From Entoloma clypeatum (Eukaryota > Basidiomycota > Agaricomycetes > Agaricales > Entolomataceae): a DNA stretch of 64,000 bases. This document shows, piece by piece, positions 51,428 through 61,523 of this stretch. The stretch covers positions 4,774,001-4,838,000 of the forward strand of contig OY751491.1 of assembly GCA_963565915.1 (NCBI GenBank), given 5' to 3'. Position numbers and translations under genes: made by a program. How positions within the stretch are numbered: the first letter of the stretch is position 1; every line of letters begins with the position of its first letter. The notes beneath the pieces are model-generated. The model was not told the DNA's origin. It saw nothing but the letters and a program-made list of their open reading frames with translations, and did no database searches.

Positions 51428-51895
51428 TGTTATGGTTGACAAACTCATGCGATGCTTAGGCAGAGAGGCTTAAGTAGCAAAGGCGGATACCAAGGTGATT
51501 GCTAGATCTGGGGAATACATGCAATGTATGTACCCTATATATACTAGAAGGTCGAGTCATCTAGATGACTCTAGAGCGGTTCCGGTCTGACTCCAGAAGC
51601 GGACCCGGAGTAGGTGTCTATGGTAACTGCTGCGGCGTGAGTCAGAGTATCTAAGTATAGTCCAATAAGTAACACAATGTCAAGGATGTGTGAGAGTAAC
51701 CATCTAGATATGGTAACGATGACCATACTGTAGTGAGTAAGCGGAGGCCGGGGCCCGAATGATGTAAAAGTGAATAGTAAGCCTGAAACCAATAGATAAG
51801 ATGAAACTGGCCATTAATCAGATAAGGCCTCTATGTCTTGTATCTTGTCTGAGCGATCAATGCCATGGATAGGGAATCCATAACATTGACAAAGT
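51428..51895 (-). mobile_element. Solo LTR in gypsy-A integrase, TSD TTGAC
   Basis: 468 bp, TGTTATGGTTGACAAACTC...GGAATCCATAACA, with perfect 5-bp duplication TTGAC (51423-51427, 51896-51900). It shares the promoter layout with gypsy-A (TTGCTAGATCT block followed by CTATATATAC) but is strongly diverged elsewhere, so it marks a related, distinct family. Confidence 0.93.
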
Positions 51896-52679
51896 TTCGT
51901 AAGAATGCTTCTGTTTCCTGATGCGATCGCTCGGCCTGTCCATCAGTCTGTGGGTGGTATGCGGTGGACAGGTTCCTTTTGATCCCTAACATGCGGCAGA
52001 GTATCTCCATGAACTTTGCAGTGAACTGTGGTCCCCTATCGCTGATGATCTTCTTGGGGATCCCATGAAGCTTCCATATCTGATTCCGATAGATCTTGGC
52101 TAATCCTTCAGCCGATAGTTCCACGGTTGTCGGAATGAGGTGAAGCATCTTTGAATGTCTATCCGTGATGACCAGAATTGCATTTTTTCCATCAGATTCT
52201 GGTATCGGTCCCACGACGTCGATTCCTATGTCTTCCCATGGGTGACTTGGTGCTGCATGGGGATGTAGCGGAGCATGTCGCTTTTGTCGGTTAATCTTGT
52301 TGCGTTGACAAGTGTCGCAACCCTTCACGTACTTCTTCACATCATGCAGTATGGTAGGCCACCAGTAGGTGCGAGTGAGGAGTTCATGTGTCCGGTACTG
52401 TCCTGGATGTCCAGCCACTGGTGCATTGTGTGATTCAAACATCAATTCTTGTCGCAATTGTGGATCTGGCGGGACATAGACTCGTTCGCCTGCATATGTG
52501 ATGCCGTTTTCCTGTTGATACCAATGAGGATTCTTCTTTAGACCCTGGGCTACTTCTGTCTCCATGCAGTTTGAACCCTTGATGCGTGCAATCCACGGAT
52601 TTTCGATGGTCGTGACGTTTCCAATTTTGATGGAATCAGATGTTTCACCCCCTTCAAAGAATTGTTCCTCCGTGAACAT
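51896..52679 (-). pseudogene. pol: gypsy-A pol, integrase core
   Basis: Contains the zinc-binding HNAPVAGHPGQYRTHEL and CDTCQRNK, then the core: GIDVVGPIPESDGKNAILVI (first Asp), ISDRGPQFTAKF (second Asp) and AYHPQTDGQAERSHQETEAF (Glu), after which AFLRNFVN runs into the solo LTR. The frame overlaps the RT frame by about 26 bases in another phase, indicating a frameshift near 52660. Confidence 0.9.
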
Positions 52680-53994
52680 CTTCTGATTCTGGCCGTTTCA
52701 AGAATAGCCCCTCCTTGAGCATTTGGTCACTGTCCTGTGGTTCGAGTTCCGCTTCATACCAGGATAAGCGTGACAGGATGTCCGCTTTCGCATTGGTTTT
52801 GCCGGGCACATGCCGTAATTCGAAGTCATAGTCCTGTAACTTCATTTTCCAGCGTCGCTGTCGTTGATTCAGGTCCTGAGGATGACGGAAGTATTCCAGG
52901 TTCTTGTGATCGGTCAAGATTTCAAAACGTTCCTTGGCTTCGAGCAGATAGTGTCTCCAATCTTTCAATGCTTCCACGACTGCCAGAAGTTCCTTGTCGT
53001 ATATCTCGTAATTCTGTTCGGCCGCGGACATGGTCCGCGACAAGAACGCGATGGGGTGCCATTTGTCGTCTTGCTTCTGAGAGAGTACTGCTCCAATTGC
53101 ATAGCCCGATGCATCGGTTTCAACCCTGAACTGTCCCTCTGGTTTTGGTAATGCCAAGACCAGTGCCGATGTAATTGCCCGTATGAGACCTTCAAAGGCT
53201 TGCTGCTCTGTTGGTCCCCAAGTAAATGCCATACCGCCTGTGAGCGCGGTGAGAGGCTTTGCGATGTTTGAGTACCCTTCAATAAATCGTCGATAGAAGT
53301 TAGCAAATCCAAGGAACTTCTGAACTTCCTTTTTTGATGTGGGTGCTCGCCAGTTTCGAATTGTATCCACCTTCTCAGTTTCCATCTCAACACGTCCCTC
53401 ACCAACCACATATCCCAATATAGGACATTTCGTTACTTCCCATAAACACTTCTTCTCCTTTAGGAACAAATCATTGTCCGATAGGATCTGTAGGATTTCT
53501 TCAGTGTTTCGCGCGAGTTCTTCCTTGGTTTTACTGATAACCACGATGTCATCCATGTAGATCACGCAGATACGTCGGCGGATCTGGTCCCGGAATAGAC
53601 TAGCCATCATTTGAGAGAATGTTCCCGGGGAGTTGCAAAGACCAAAAAACATGACCAATGGTTCGAACAATCCTCGACTGGTGAGGAAGGCAGCTTTCCA
53701 TTCATCGCCCTCCTTAATCCGGATGTTGTTATAGCCCCACATGATGTCCATTTTATTGAAGTAGACCGCATCTTTCAGTACGTCCAAGAGATTGGATATT
53801 CGTGGGAGTGGGAACTTGTCTTTGACCGTGAATTTATTGACCATGCGGTAATCTTGTACCAATCGTTTGGAGCCATCCTTTTTGTTGATGAAGAAGCAAG
53901 GGGAGGCATAAGGGGATTTGGACGGGCGGATCTTTCCTGTTGCTAGACCCTCGTCAATGAATGCGTCCAATTCTTCTTGTTCCTTTTGCGTCAT
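52654..53994 (-). pseudogene. pol: gypsy-A pol, RT and RNase H
   Basis: Open for 446 codons: IRPSKSPYASPCFFINKKDG, LVQDYRMVNKFTVKDKFPLP, FNKMDIMWGYNNIRIK, catalytic VIYMDDIVVISK, then the RT connection [13 protein letters not shown] and RNase H ([51 protein letters not shown]). Every RT motif is present, so this portion could fold, but it is cut off from protease and integrase by frame changes. Confidence 0.92.
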
Positions 53995-54124
53995 ATGTAT
54001 TTCCCCCTAGTTCCTTTGGTGCGTCCGGTGTAAGTTCGATACCATGGTCCCATTCCCTCTCCTTTGGGATCTTGTCAAAGTTCTCTTTCTCGAAAAGATG
54101 AGCAAATCGTTCAACATATGAGGG

Positions 54125-54760
54125 TCATTTGGTTGTGGGAGGTGGTGTGGGAGTGACAGCTTCCAAAATAGGGTCTCCAGGCTTCCATTTCTGATCTGAC
54201 TTTTTGGGTGCATCTTTGTCGCGCACCTCAACCATGCGAACCCGGTGTTTGCGACCATTAAGGTTAATCCTAAAATCCGAGTGTTTGGTCCGACATGTTG
54301 TTGGGCACCGGTTAAATGTTACCGCGCCGGTTGTCCAATTGATTGTGGGGTTGTGGTGTACCAACCAGTCATGTCCCAAGAGCATGTCTGTCCTCCCAAT
54401 GTCTAGTACCATTGCTTCCATGGTTTCCTGATGTGCTCCCAAATCCAGTTTGACTTCGGCAAGTTGGCTCGCTTTCTGTTGTCGATTTGGTGATCCATCC
54501 GCATTTAGAATTGCTATGGGCGGTATTCCTCGCATGGGGAGGTTCTGTTCGCGTACTATTCTGGGATGAATGCATGTGCGTTCACATCCGCTGTCAACCT
54601 CAGGTCGGATAACCTTTGGTCCTCGTCGTGTTTTGAGCTGTGCTAACAGCCTGATTTCTCGTCTTTTCGGAGGTTTATCTCCCTTCACGATCTTAGTCGA
54701 CGCAGCGGCTCGCTTGGCAGGGATGACATAGGTTCTATTGTCTGCAGTCATACAAGGCAA
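54125..54760 (-). pseudogene. pol: gypsy-A protease region
   Basis: 211-codon frame with the aspartic protease motif EVDSGCERTCIH (DSG) and the later hydrophobic MLLGHDWLVHHNPTINW that closes such folds. A different frame at 54007-54258 links it to RT, so at least one frameshift lies near 54125-54260. It would process gag and pol. Confidence 0.85.
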
Positions 54761-54801
54761 GCAAGTCCGTTTAATAGATAAGGGTCGCGACTTAGCGTCG
54801 T

Positions 54802-56406
54802 TTAATCGGACCCTTCGGGAAAATCCTTCTCGTCGGCTTCTAAGATTGTGGTTTCATCATTCTCGGCATCTTCCTCGGACACCTTCCTAACCCTTCCGGA
54901 GTTCTTCTTCAGCCTGCGGCAGTTGCGCGCAATATGGCCTTCTTGGTCACAGTTGAAACACTTGCGACCATCTTTCTTCTTTGGAGCACTACAGTCTTTA
55001 GCCAGATGACCGAAGCGTTGACAGTTGTAGCAATGGGCTACTCCTGCTTTGTCGATCTCCATGGCCTTGCCCTGACCACCATAAGTGGTACCCGATCTGG
55101 TGCGCATGTCGCCGCCACCTCGGATGACCAGTGCATGTCCTTCCATCTGTCGTCCCTTGTTTCGGATCTCCTTTGCGTAATCGGTGTACGTCTTGCCATC
55201 GCTAGCCACTTGTTCAGAGATTCTGCAGTTGACGTTCTTTTCTAGGATGTATTTCCCAGTTTCTTCACCAAGGTTTGACAGTTTCAAGAGTTCTTCAAAT
55301 TCATCCAAGAATTCATCAACGGTGCATTTCTCTTGTTTCAGGACTTCAAGTCTTGCTTTGCCAGCGACCGACTTGTTGGCAATGGAGAATTGTGTGGTGA
55401 TATCATCAGAAAAACCTAGCCAGGTGATGTTCTCGTTGTCAACAGCAAGAGCGTCTAACTTGTTACTGGCCTAGTGTCTGCCGGACCCTTCCATCATGCG
55501 GGATAGTACCACAAGAATCTTCTGATCATCTGTGAGGCTCTTTTGGAACCTGATGTATAGTTTGGTGGCTTTCCACCACTCGTCAAAGGTGTATCTGTCC
55601 TTGAACATCCCAGGATCCTTGATGATCTTGGATGTATCCATTGTTTGTACAGCCAGAGCTTCTGCCATGTTTAGAGTCTGCGGAGGAGAAGAGGAGTCGG
55701 GTTGTTGGGATGAAGATGGGGTTCGGGATACAGGTAAGGATTGAAAATGAGTCCCTGTTCTAGGCGTCTGTTCGATATCTGACTGTGCGGAGTCAAAAGT
55801 AAATTCGTCAGGGGACTCGTCGGCGGAATCGGTGGCAAAACGTTCAGAGTATTTCCTCTGTAAATCTCTAAGGAATCTCTGTTCCTCGTGCCCAACGGTT
55901 GTACTCGGTCTGTTGTTCTTCGGTGGTGAAGTGGGTGTAGATCTGCTGCTTTGAGTAAGATGTGATGATGTGGCTCTGGGATGTCTCGATGTGAGCGTCC
56001 TAATCAATCTTCTGATAACGGTTGTCTGGACACCGATAAACTCTCTGATCTCTGTGATCCGACCTGTCTGAGGTCCTTCTTGAACGCGAAAGCTTTCGAG
56101 TTCGTTCTGTCGGGCGTTGTAACGCGCGATCTGGTGTTGCCGAGCAAGATGGATGCTCTCTGCTATCTCGCCGTGGGGGCGATGCTCGTCGTTGTCTAGT
56201 TCTTCGTCAAGCACCTGCTGTAGGATGCGACGGATCTCCGATTCAATGTACTGCTGGATGAGTGTAAAATCGATACTGTCTCGAGGACTTAGCTCCTCCT
56301 GTCGGGCTTCTGGTGTGCTGAATGGGTTACTGGTGAAGTCTTCAAAGAAGCGCGACGTCTTGACTCGTCTGGTAGTTGCTCTCTTCGCTCTGGGCGAACC
56401 TAACAA
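54802..56406 (-). pseudogene. gag: gypsy-A gag, one in-frame TAG
   Basis: One frame of about 535 codons, broken only by TAG at 55471-55473. The N-terminal part has a charged leader (RAKRATTRRVKTSRFF) and Ser/Thr-rich stretch; the gag fold follows around the stop (FDEWWKATKLYIRFQ, TVDEFLDEFEELLKLSN), then two CCHC knuckles (CYNCQRFGHLAKDC, CFNCDQEGHIARNC) and an acidic tail. No ATG occurs close to the 5' end; the frame overlaps the primer-binding site, so the true start is uncertain. CAG to TAG decay is the likely cause of the stop. Confidence 0.88.
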
Positions 56407-56416
56407 GATTTAGCAA
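56406..56416 (-). promoter_or_regulatory. gypsy-A self-priming primer-binding site
   Basis: Minus-strand TTGCTAAATCT, two bases from the LTR edge (56419). It is the exact 11-base complement of AGATTTAGCAA (minus strand of 56491-56501) inside the LTR, at the predicted RNA start. No TGG-type tRNA site is seen. Confidence 0.78.
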
Positions 56417-56527
56417 CTTGTTATGCTTAACAAACCATTCCAAGGTTCGGGCAGAGTATGCAGGAAGTGGAAAGGCGAAGAGCAAAGTGATTGCTAAATC
56501 TAAGGAATGTAGCTATGGTACATGGGG

Positions 56528-56535
56528 TTTATATA
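56528..56535 (-). promoter_or_regulatory. TATA box of gypsy-A 5' LTR
   Basis: TATATAAA on the minus strand, 27-34 bases upstream of the AGATTTAGCAA start site. It is present in all gypsy-A family LTRs in the window. Confidence 0.7.
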
Positions 56536-56559
56536 GTACTGGCTACGAGCAGTAGCGAG

Positions 56560-56741
56560 TGAGTCAGTAGCTGCGGAAGGCAGTGCGGATGAGTCAGTAA
56601 CTGCGGAAAGGCAGTGCGAAGTGAGTCAGACGACTGCAGACTGAGTAATCCCTACTGCGGAGTGCGAGTCAGCGCGGGAGCGAAGTATACTAAAGGAGAA
56701 TGGTAGAGTAAAGGTAAATGAATAAGCGGTCCGATGAGTCA
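56560..56741. promoter_or_regulatory. Cluster of TGAGTCA (Gcn4/AP-1-type) motifs in the LTR
   Basis: Four exact TGAGTCA heptamers at 56560-56566, 56590-56596, 56622-56628 and 56735-56741, all upstream of the TATA box in the element's sense. They match the palindromic site of bZIP factors such as Gcn4 and AP-1. Also present in the 3' LTR and in part in the solo LTR at 678. Confidence 0.45.
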
Positions 56742-56806
56742 AAGAAATAACGAAGGTACAATGCAAGGGAAAAGTGCGTAACATACAAACCGGTAAGTCC
56801 GTAACA

Positions 56807-57056
56807 ATCTCGTTACTACGTACATTACTTACATCCGACCATTTTACTTATGTTAAGAATCTCCGACAGCCACTCATTATCCGACTCCAATGAAGTCACA
56901 CGTCCTCCGACATAGTATTTAAACTTATGTAGAATCGTGTATTAGCTTCAGTTTGAATATCAACTTAGATTCAACATCTTACCTCCCGTCCTCTTTCCGA
57001 CTCTTAACTTGAGTCCGACCTCCGACCTCTGATCCTTCGAAATAAGGACACCAACA
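56807..57056 (+). repeat. gypsy-C 5' LTR, right piece
   Basis: Resumes with the TSD ATCTC and continues rich in TCCGAC words to GACACCAACA at 57056. With 43019-43125 it makes an LTR of about 350 bp (TGTTACATT...CACCAACA). TATTTAAA near 56925 is a possible TATA box. Confidence 0.72.
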
Positions 57057-57227
57057 TATTAGCGAGGGCGCAACACACAAGTTGAAGCCAAGTCCTTGCC
57101 CCTACGTTGCACGCGCTCTGACCTTCCGACCTTCTGATGCGTCCGATGTAGCTCCGACGTTTTGTCGATCAGTTCTTAACAGTATATTCAAACTGCCACT
57201 CGCTTATCTGTATTTCAAATTCCAGTT

Positions 57228-58022
57228 ATGGCAGCCCGCACCACTCAGAACTCCCGCGCAGCAGCAGCCGCAGCGGAAGCTTCAAACCTGCAGGACACCA
57301 GGGCGACATTTCTACATATGTTCCAAGATATTCCCGCAGAAGAATCTGCACCCAAACCTGACCCCATATCTCCGACACCTCGTCTCCGAACACCTCAGAC
57401 ACAAGGACCTCCGATTCCTGAAGAATTCCGTCCTTTTAAATCTCCGACCTCTCCTTTTGACGATAACAATCCTTTCCGTCGCGAGCAAACTCCAAACCTC
57501 GCCGAAGCAATTATGCTTACGACGCAGGAGCTCCGACGTAGAGAGACTCCGAAAACTCCGAAAAAGAAGTTGAAGGAACCCGACACTTTTGACGGTTCCA
57601 ACTCTTGGAAACTCACCAGTTTCCTTGCACAATGCACACTATATTTCCGAAACAACCCCGCCTTTGACGACAATGATAACAAAGTCAGTTTCGCTCTGTC
57701 GTACCTCTGAGGAACCGCGTTTGAATGGTTTGAGCCCACCCTCTTGGGAGAGTCCGACGACGACTCTGTCTGGTTGGACGACTGGTCCACCTTTGTGCAC
57801 ATCCTCCGATCCAAATTCGGACCTATTGATCCGACCAGAGAAGCAGAGGATAGCCTGGATCACCTTCGGATGCGCGACAATCAGAAGATCCTATGTTACA
57901 ACGTGGACTTCAAACGTCTTTCTGCTTGCACGCAGTGGGATGATGGCGCGCTCCGATATCGGTACTATACCGGTTTAGCAGAACACATCAAGGACGTTTT
58001 GGGGACTTTTCCCCACCCTTAG
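57228..58022 (+). pseudogene. gag: gypsy-C gag, one in-frame TGA, 3' end lost
   Basis: Single frame from ATG at 57228, broken by TGA at 57708-57710. N-terminal Ala-rich and Pro/Thr-rich segments, then the retrotransposon gag domain: LKEPDTFDGSNSWKLTSFLA, CTLYFRNNPAFDDNDNKVSF, after the stop GTAFEWFEPTLLGE, WSTFVHILRSKFGPIDPTRE and YYTGLAEHIKDVLGTF. It ends at 58022 without a zinc knuckle; protease and pol are not in the window. It starts about 170 bases after the LTR. Confidence 0.85.
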
Positions 58023-58225
58023 GTGCATACAAAAGCCTAAGTGTCTGGTACTAGCCACAAGAATTGAAGCATTTATCCCCGATGCTAGCCACCAGTGGCT
58101 AGAGCCACAACTCGTATCATACAGTCAGTAACCCTGCCTGTGGCTCTAGCCATGGGTGTAACTGTGTTTATGTGAACAAATAATGAAATAAATCATTATT
58201 AATTCAGTAACTACTAATAATACAG
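58023..58225. other. Short non-coding stretch
   Basis: Contains repeated GCTAGCCAC/GTGGCTAGAGCC words (58040-58150) that can pair. No gene recognised. Confidence 0.35.
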
Positions 58226-58870
58226 GTGCACCATTACAGCATGTCCCCCGCCTTGCTAGCGTGCAACCCGCTGTTCCTGCGTGCAACCCGCCATTTCCGT
58301 GTGCATCCCGTCATTCCTGGGTGCATCCCACCTTTCCCGCATGTCCTGTGCCGCTTCTCGTGTGCCTCCCGCCTCCCCCACATGTCCCATTCTCCCCCGT
58401 GTTGTGCGCGGTTTATCATGTGTTTGCTCGCATGCCCCGCTGTTCCTGCACCGTTTCTTACATGTCCAGCCGTTCCTCCCACGTATCTGGTCTTTCCTGC
58501 ATGCCCTGTGCGACTTCTCACATGCCTGGCGCCGTTTCCGCATGATTTGCTCCCCACGTGCCGCTCGTCATGTGTTGCTTGCATGTCCTACCATTTCTGT
58601 GCATCCCGCCGTCTCGCATGTATCCCGCCGTTCTTGCGCACATCCCGCCTTTCCCGCATGTCATGTGCCGCTTCTCGTGTGTCCTGTACTGCCGGGCACG
58701 CGCCTCCTGCCATTCCCATGTGTCCCGCCATTCGTCGTGCCCTGTCTCGTTCGTCGTGTATCCCTCCATTCCTGCGTCTCCCGCCATTCCTCCTGCATCT
58801 CCCACCATTCCTCCCACATCTCTTGCCTTTCTGTGTGTCCTGTGCCGTTTCCCACATCGTTTTCCATGTG
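58226..58870. repeat. CCCGCCNTTCC minisatellite, plus orientation
   Basis: Tandem units of about 20-21 nt with core TCCCGCCATTCCTGCGTG or TGTCCTGTGCCGTTTCTC. A different family from the CCCAAYGGC arrays. Spurious Cys/Ala/Pro-rich frames cross it on both strands. It is mirrored by 59752-59940. Confidence 0.85.
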
Positions 58871-58874
58871 TTTC

Positions 58875-59256
58875 ATCAGAGGTCTGGGGTAACTTAAAAG
58901 GTGGGGTGCTTACATACATGGCACCTCCGTGGCCCACGGTGAATGGAGGAGGGAGGTGATGGAGGACGAGGTGATGGGGGGAAAACAAGAAGACGTAATG
59001 GGACTTGTGACTATTGTTCAACTTTTGGCCGTTGCCGGGTTTGGCAAGCTCCAATGTTTCATCATGAGTGCCTGGGCCCGGAACATGCCGGCTATATATC
59101 AATAGCCTAAACTTGCCACGTCAAGTTCTTGTCCCCACATCACCTTCTTCCACTCCCTCCTCCTCCGTCCCTCCCTCCTCCTCCCCCCCTTCACGTGAAG
59201 TCCACGGAGCCCCTGTATTGGTAAGCACCCCACCTTTCCCGTCACCTCAGACCACT
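58875..59256. repeat. Inverted-repeat element of about 380 bp
   Basis: 58875-58940 and 59192-59256 are imperfect inverted copies (both contain AAGGTGGGGTGCTTAC). The interior has purine-rich and pyrimidine-rich arms that can also pair. No ORF and no clear target duplication. It may be a MITE. Confidence 0.5.
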
Positions 59257-59376
59257 GACGCGCCAAAAACGGCGAGAAACATCCCAGCAACGACATGGGA
59301 ACAGTGGGTGGCACTCGAGAAACTGCACAGAACATGCGAGCACGGCAGGAAACCTGAGAAACGACACGGCCAAGGC

Positions 59377-59746
59377 TGTTATGGACTAACGACTACGGAC
59401 GTATACACTTACTTTTTCACTTTTACTCATCGGCCCCCGCTTACACATATTGTATTATACTTTATTTCCTTTAGTATACTTCGCTCCCGCGCTGACTCGC
59501 TTTCCGCAGCTGTCTGACTCATTCCGCAGTCAGCTTACTCATTAGTGCATAGCCTTCCGCAGTCGCCTTACTCATGCGCACTGCCTTCCGCAGTTACTGA
59601 CTCATTCGCTACCGCTCATAGTCAGTACTATATAAACCTCATGTACCATAGCTACATTCCTTAGATTTAGCAATCACATTGCTCTTCGCCTTTCCATCTT
59701 CCTGCATACTCTGCCCGAACCTTGGAACGGTTTGTTACGCATAACA
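59377..59746 (+). mobile_element. Solo LTR, gypsy-A family, TSD AAGGC
   Basis: 370 bp, TGTTATGGACTAACG...TTACGCATAACA, with perfect 5-bp duplication AAGGC (59372-59376, 59747-59751). The promoter block CTATATAAACCTC...AGATTTAGCAATC matches gypsy-A. Orientation is opposite to the other family members on the right side of the window. Confidence 0.93.
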
Positions 59747-59751
59747 AAGGC

Positions 59752-59940
59752 GGGAGATGCGGGAGGAATGGCGGGAGATGTGAGAAACAGCGCAGAGGCA
59801 GCGGGGCATGTGTGCAACATGTGATGAACGGGACAGGACATGCGCAAGCAACAGCGCAGGGTGGGACATGCGAGCAAGCGGCGGGGGCGGGGGCGCATGG
59901 ATCTACGCGGGAAAGGCGGGATGCGCGCTGGCACGACGGG
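59752..59940. repeat. CCCGCCNTTCC minisatellite, minus orientation
   Basis: Reverse-complement version (GGCGGGAGATGCGGGAGGAATGG units) of the array at 58226, lying just right of the solo LTR. Confidence 0.75.
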
Positions 59941-61260
59941 GATGCTCTGTAACGGCGCTCACCGCACCTCCACCATGATAATCTATTGGCTTGATTGCGG
60001 GGGACGCTGCTAAAGCATCCTTTATGTCTTACATGGCCTCCTCCTGTTCAGATCCCCAGACAAAGAGTTCACGACTTCGCGTCAACTTGACTAGAGGTTC
60101 CGCCTTCTTCGCAAAGTCTCTAATTAAGTTTCAACAAGTGCCAGTCATTCCAGGGAACGACCACACATCATGTATATCTTTGCAAGGTCCCCAGCGGCTT
60201 ATAACTCCGAACCTATCTGTCTTGGGTCTCCGTCCTTCGTACGTGCAACGATGGCCAACTACCACTATCTCGCTTGCGCATACTAGCGACTTATACCCAG
60301 AGAATGTTCCTCCACTATACCGCATTCTCTGTAACACTCTATTCACATTCTGTACATGTTCCCATACAAATCGCCTAATGCCTGGATTTTCTTCTATAGT
60401 TTTGTATCTGCCATCAGGCAACTCATATCGCGTAGATGGGCCGCGAACTGCCACATTGTTGATGTAGGGAATAGTAACATCTGGTATTTCGTCCTGCAAT
60501 ATATATGTAACATCATTGTGAAAGATCAGTACCGAATTTGTCCAACCCATTGGTAAAGTAACCAATCTTTGAGCACCGAATGGCGTCTGAAATGTAGTCA
60601 AGTCACGAGACTGGACTGCTAACTTTTGCTCGTCATATCCCACATAGAGATTGAACATTCCACCACAAGCACGTCCCACAAATGGTTGGCTAATTCCTCC
60701 GTTTCCGGGGGAAGGCCCAAATGTGCTATAGTGACTTGGTTCAACAGTTCTAAACTGTGGACGATACAGAGACTCTTGCCATCCTTTTTCAATACACAGA
60801 ACCACCAGGATCTGTATGAGGAATTCGACGGTTCGTACACGCCTGCGGCCATCTTTGTCCTTATTATCTTACACACTTCATCATGTATCCCAGGCAGAAT
60901 AGGAATATTTCTTAGTACCCACGGAGTGTGCGGTACCATGGGTATCTGTACCGGAGGAAAGAAATCCTCGCGAAAGCTACCACGCTCCGAATCATCCCAT
61001 GCAAATGCTTGATTCTGTCCACTCAATAAATGATGTACTAGTTTCATTTCTTCTTTCCAGAGAAAATCATGGTTGTGTATACTGTCCATGTGCTCCATCC
61101 TTTCCTGGGTGTAGCGACCCTTGGGCGCAAACCCCGATGGTTTTGGGTTCAACTTTGGTAACTCAGCAAGGGGGTCCCCTTTTATCTTGCGAACTATGCA
61201 AAATGTCTCGGACAACTCTCCCAATACTGGTCGCACCTTTTAATCGACGGGTTTATATTT
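59941..61260 (-). pseudogene. pol: gypsy-D reverse transcriptase relic
   Basis: A minus-strand frame from 61236 (FCIVRKIKGDPLAELPKLNP, GVYEPSNSSYRSWWFCVLKK) shifts near 60800 into a second frame (DLTTFQTPFGAQRLVTLPMG, IPDVTIPYINNVAVRG, GIRRFVWEHVQNVNRVLQRM, GYKSLVCASEIVVVGHRC). The catalytic YIDD is YINN, so it is dead. Past a stop near 60050 the frame reads DIKDALAASPAIKPID, the start of RNase H. A stop also precedes KVRPVLGEL near 61241. Confidence 0.85.
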
Positions 61261-61523
61261 CTTGCCCGCTAGCACTTGTACAATCCCACCATGATATTGG
61301 TCTAATATTTCTCGTTCATCATCGCGAAGCCATTCTGGACGTTCCTTCAATTTTCCCTCCCAATATGCCCCTAAAAGGGCCTGTGCGTTCTCGTCTGTGA
61401 CACTATCTCACAACACTTCGAGATACAGGTCTCTAATTTTGTCTCTCATAAATTTTCCATTTTCTGCAATGCCATAAGCCACTATATATGGTCTCTCAAT
61501 ATCGCTAGAATCGATGTTTATAA

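Larger units (their letters stand above)
43126..56806 (-). mobile_element. gypsy-A: Ty3/gypsy chromovirus with nested insertions, TSD ATCTC
   Basis: Minus-strand element with two 388-bp LTRs and perfect 5-bp duplication ATCTC (43121-43125, 56807-56811). Removing the LINE copy and the solo LTR leaves about 6.7 kb. Order: LTR, self-priming site, gag, protease, RT-RNase H, integrase-chromodomain, extra 3' ORF, polypurine tract, LTR. The coding region has a stop in gag and several frame changes in pol; LTRs differ at six sites by eye. Confidence 0.95.
56419..56806 (-). repeat. 5' LTR of gypsy-A
   Basis: 388 bp. Upstream part with four TGAGTCA sites (56560, 56590, 56622, 56735), TATA box at 56528-56535, predicted RNA start near 56501, then the R-U5 part ending AAGCATAACA on the minus strand. 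Confidence 0.95.

Noticed and set aside
58226..58870. CRISPR-like array
   Set aside because: Units are contiguous, degenerate and without unique spacers; this is a eukaryotic minisatellite.
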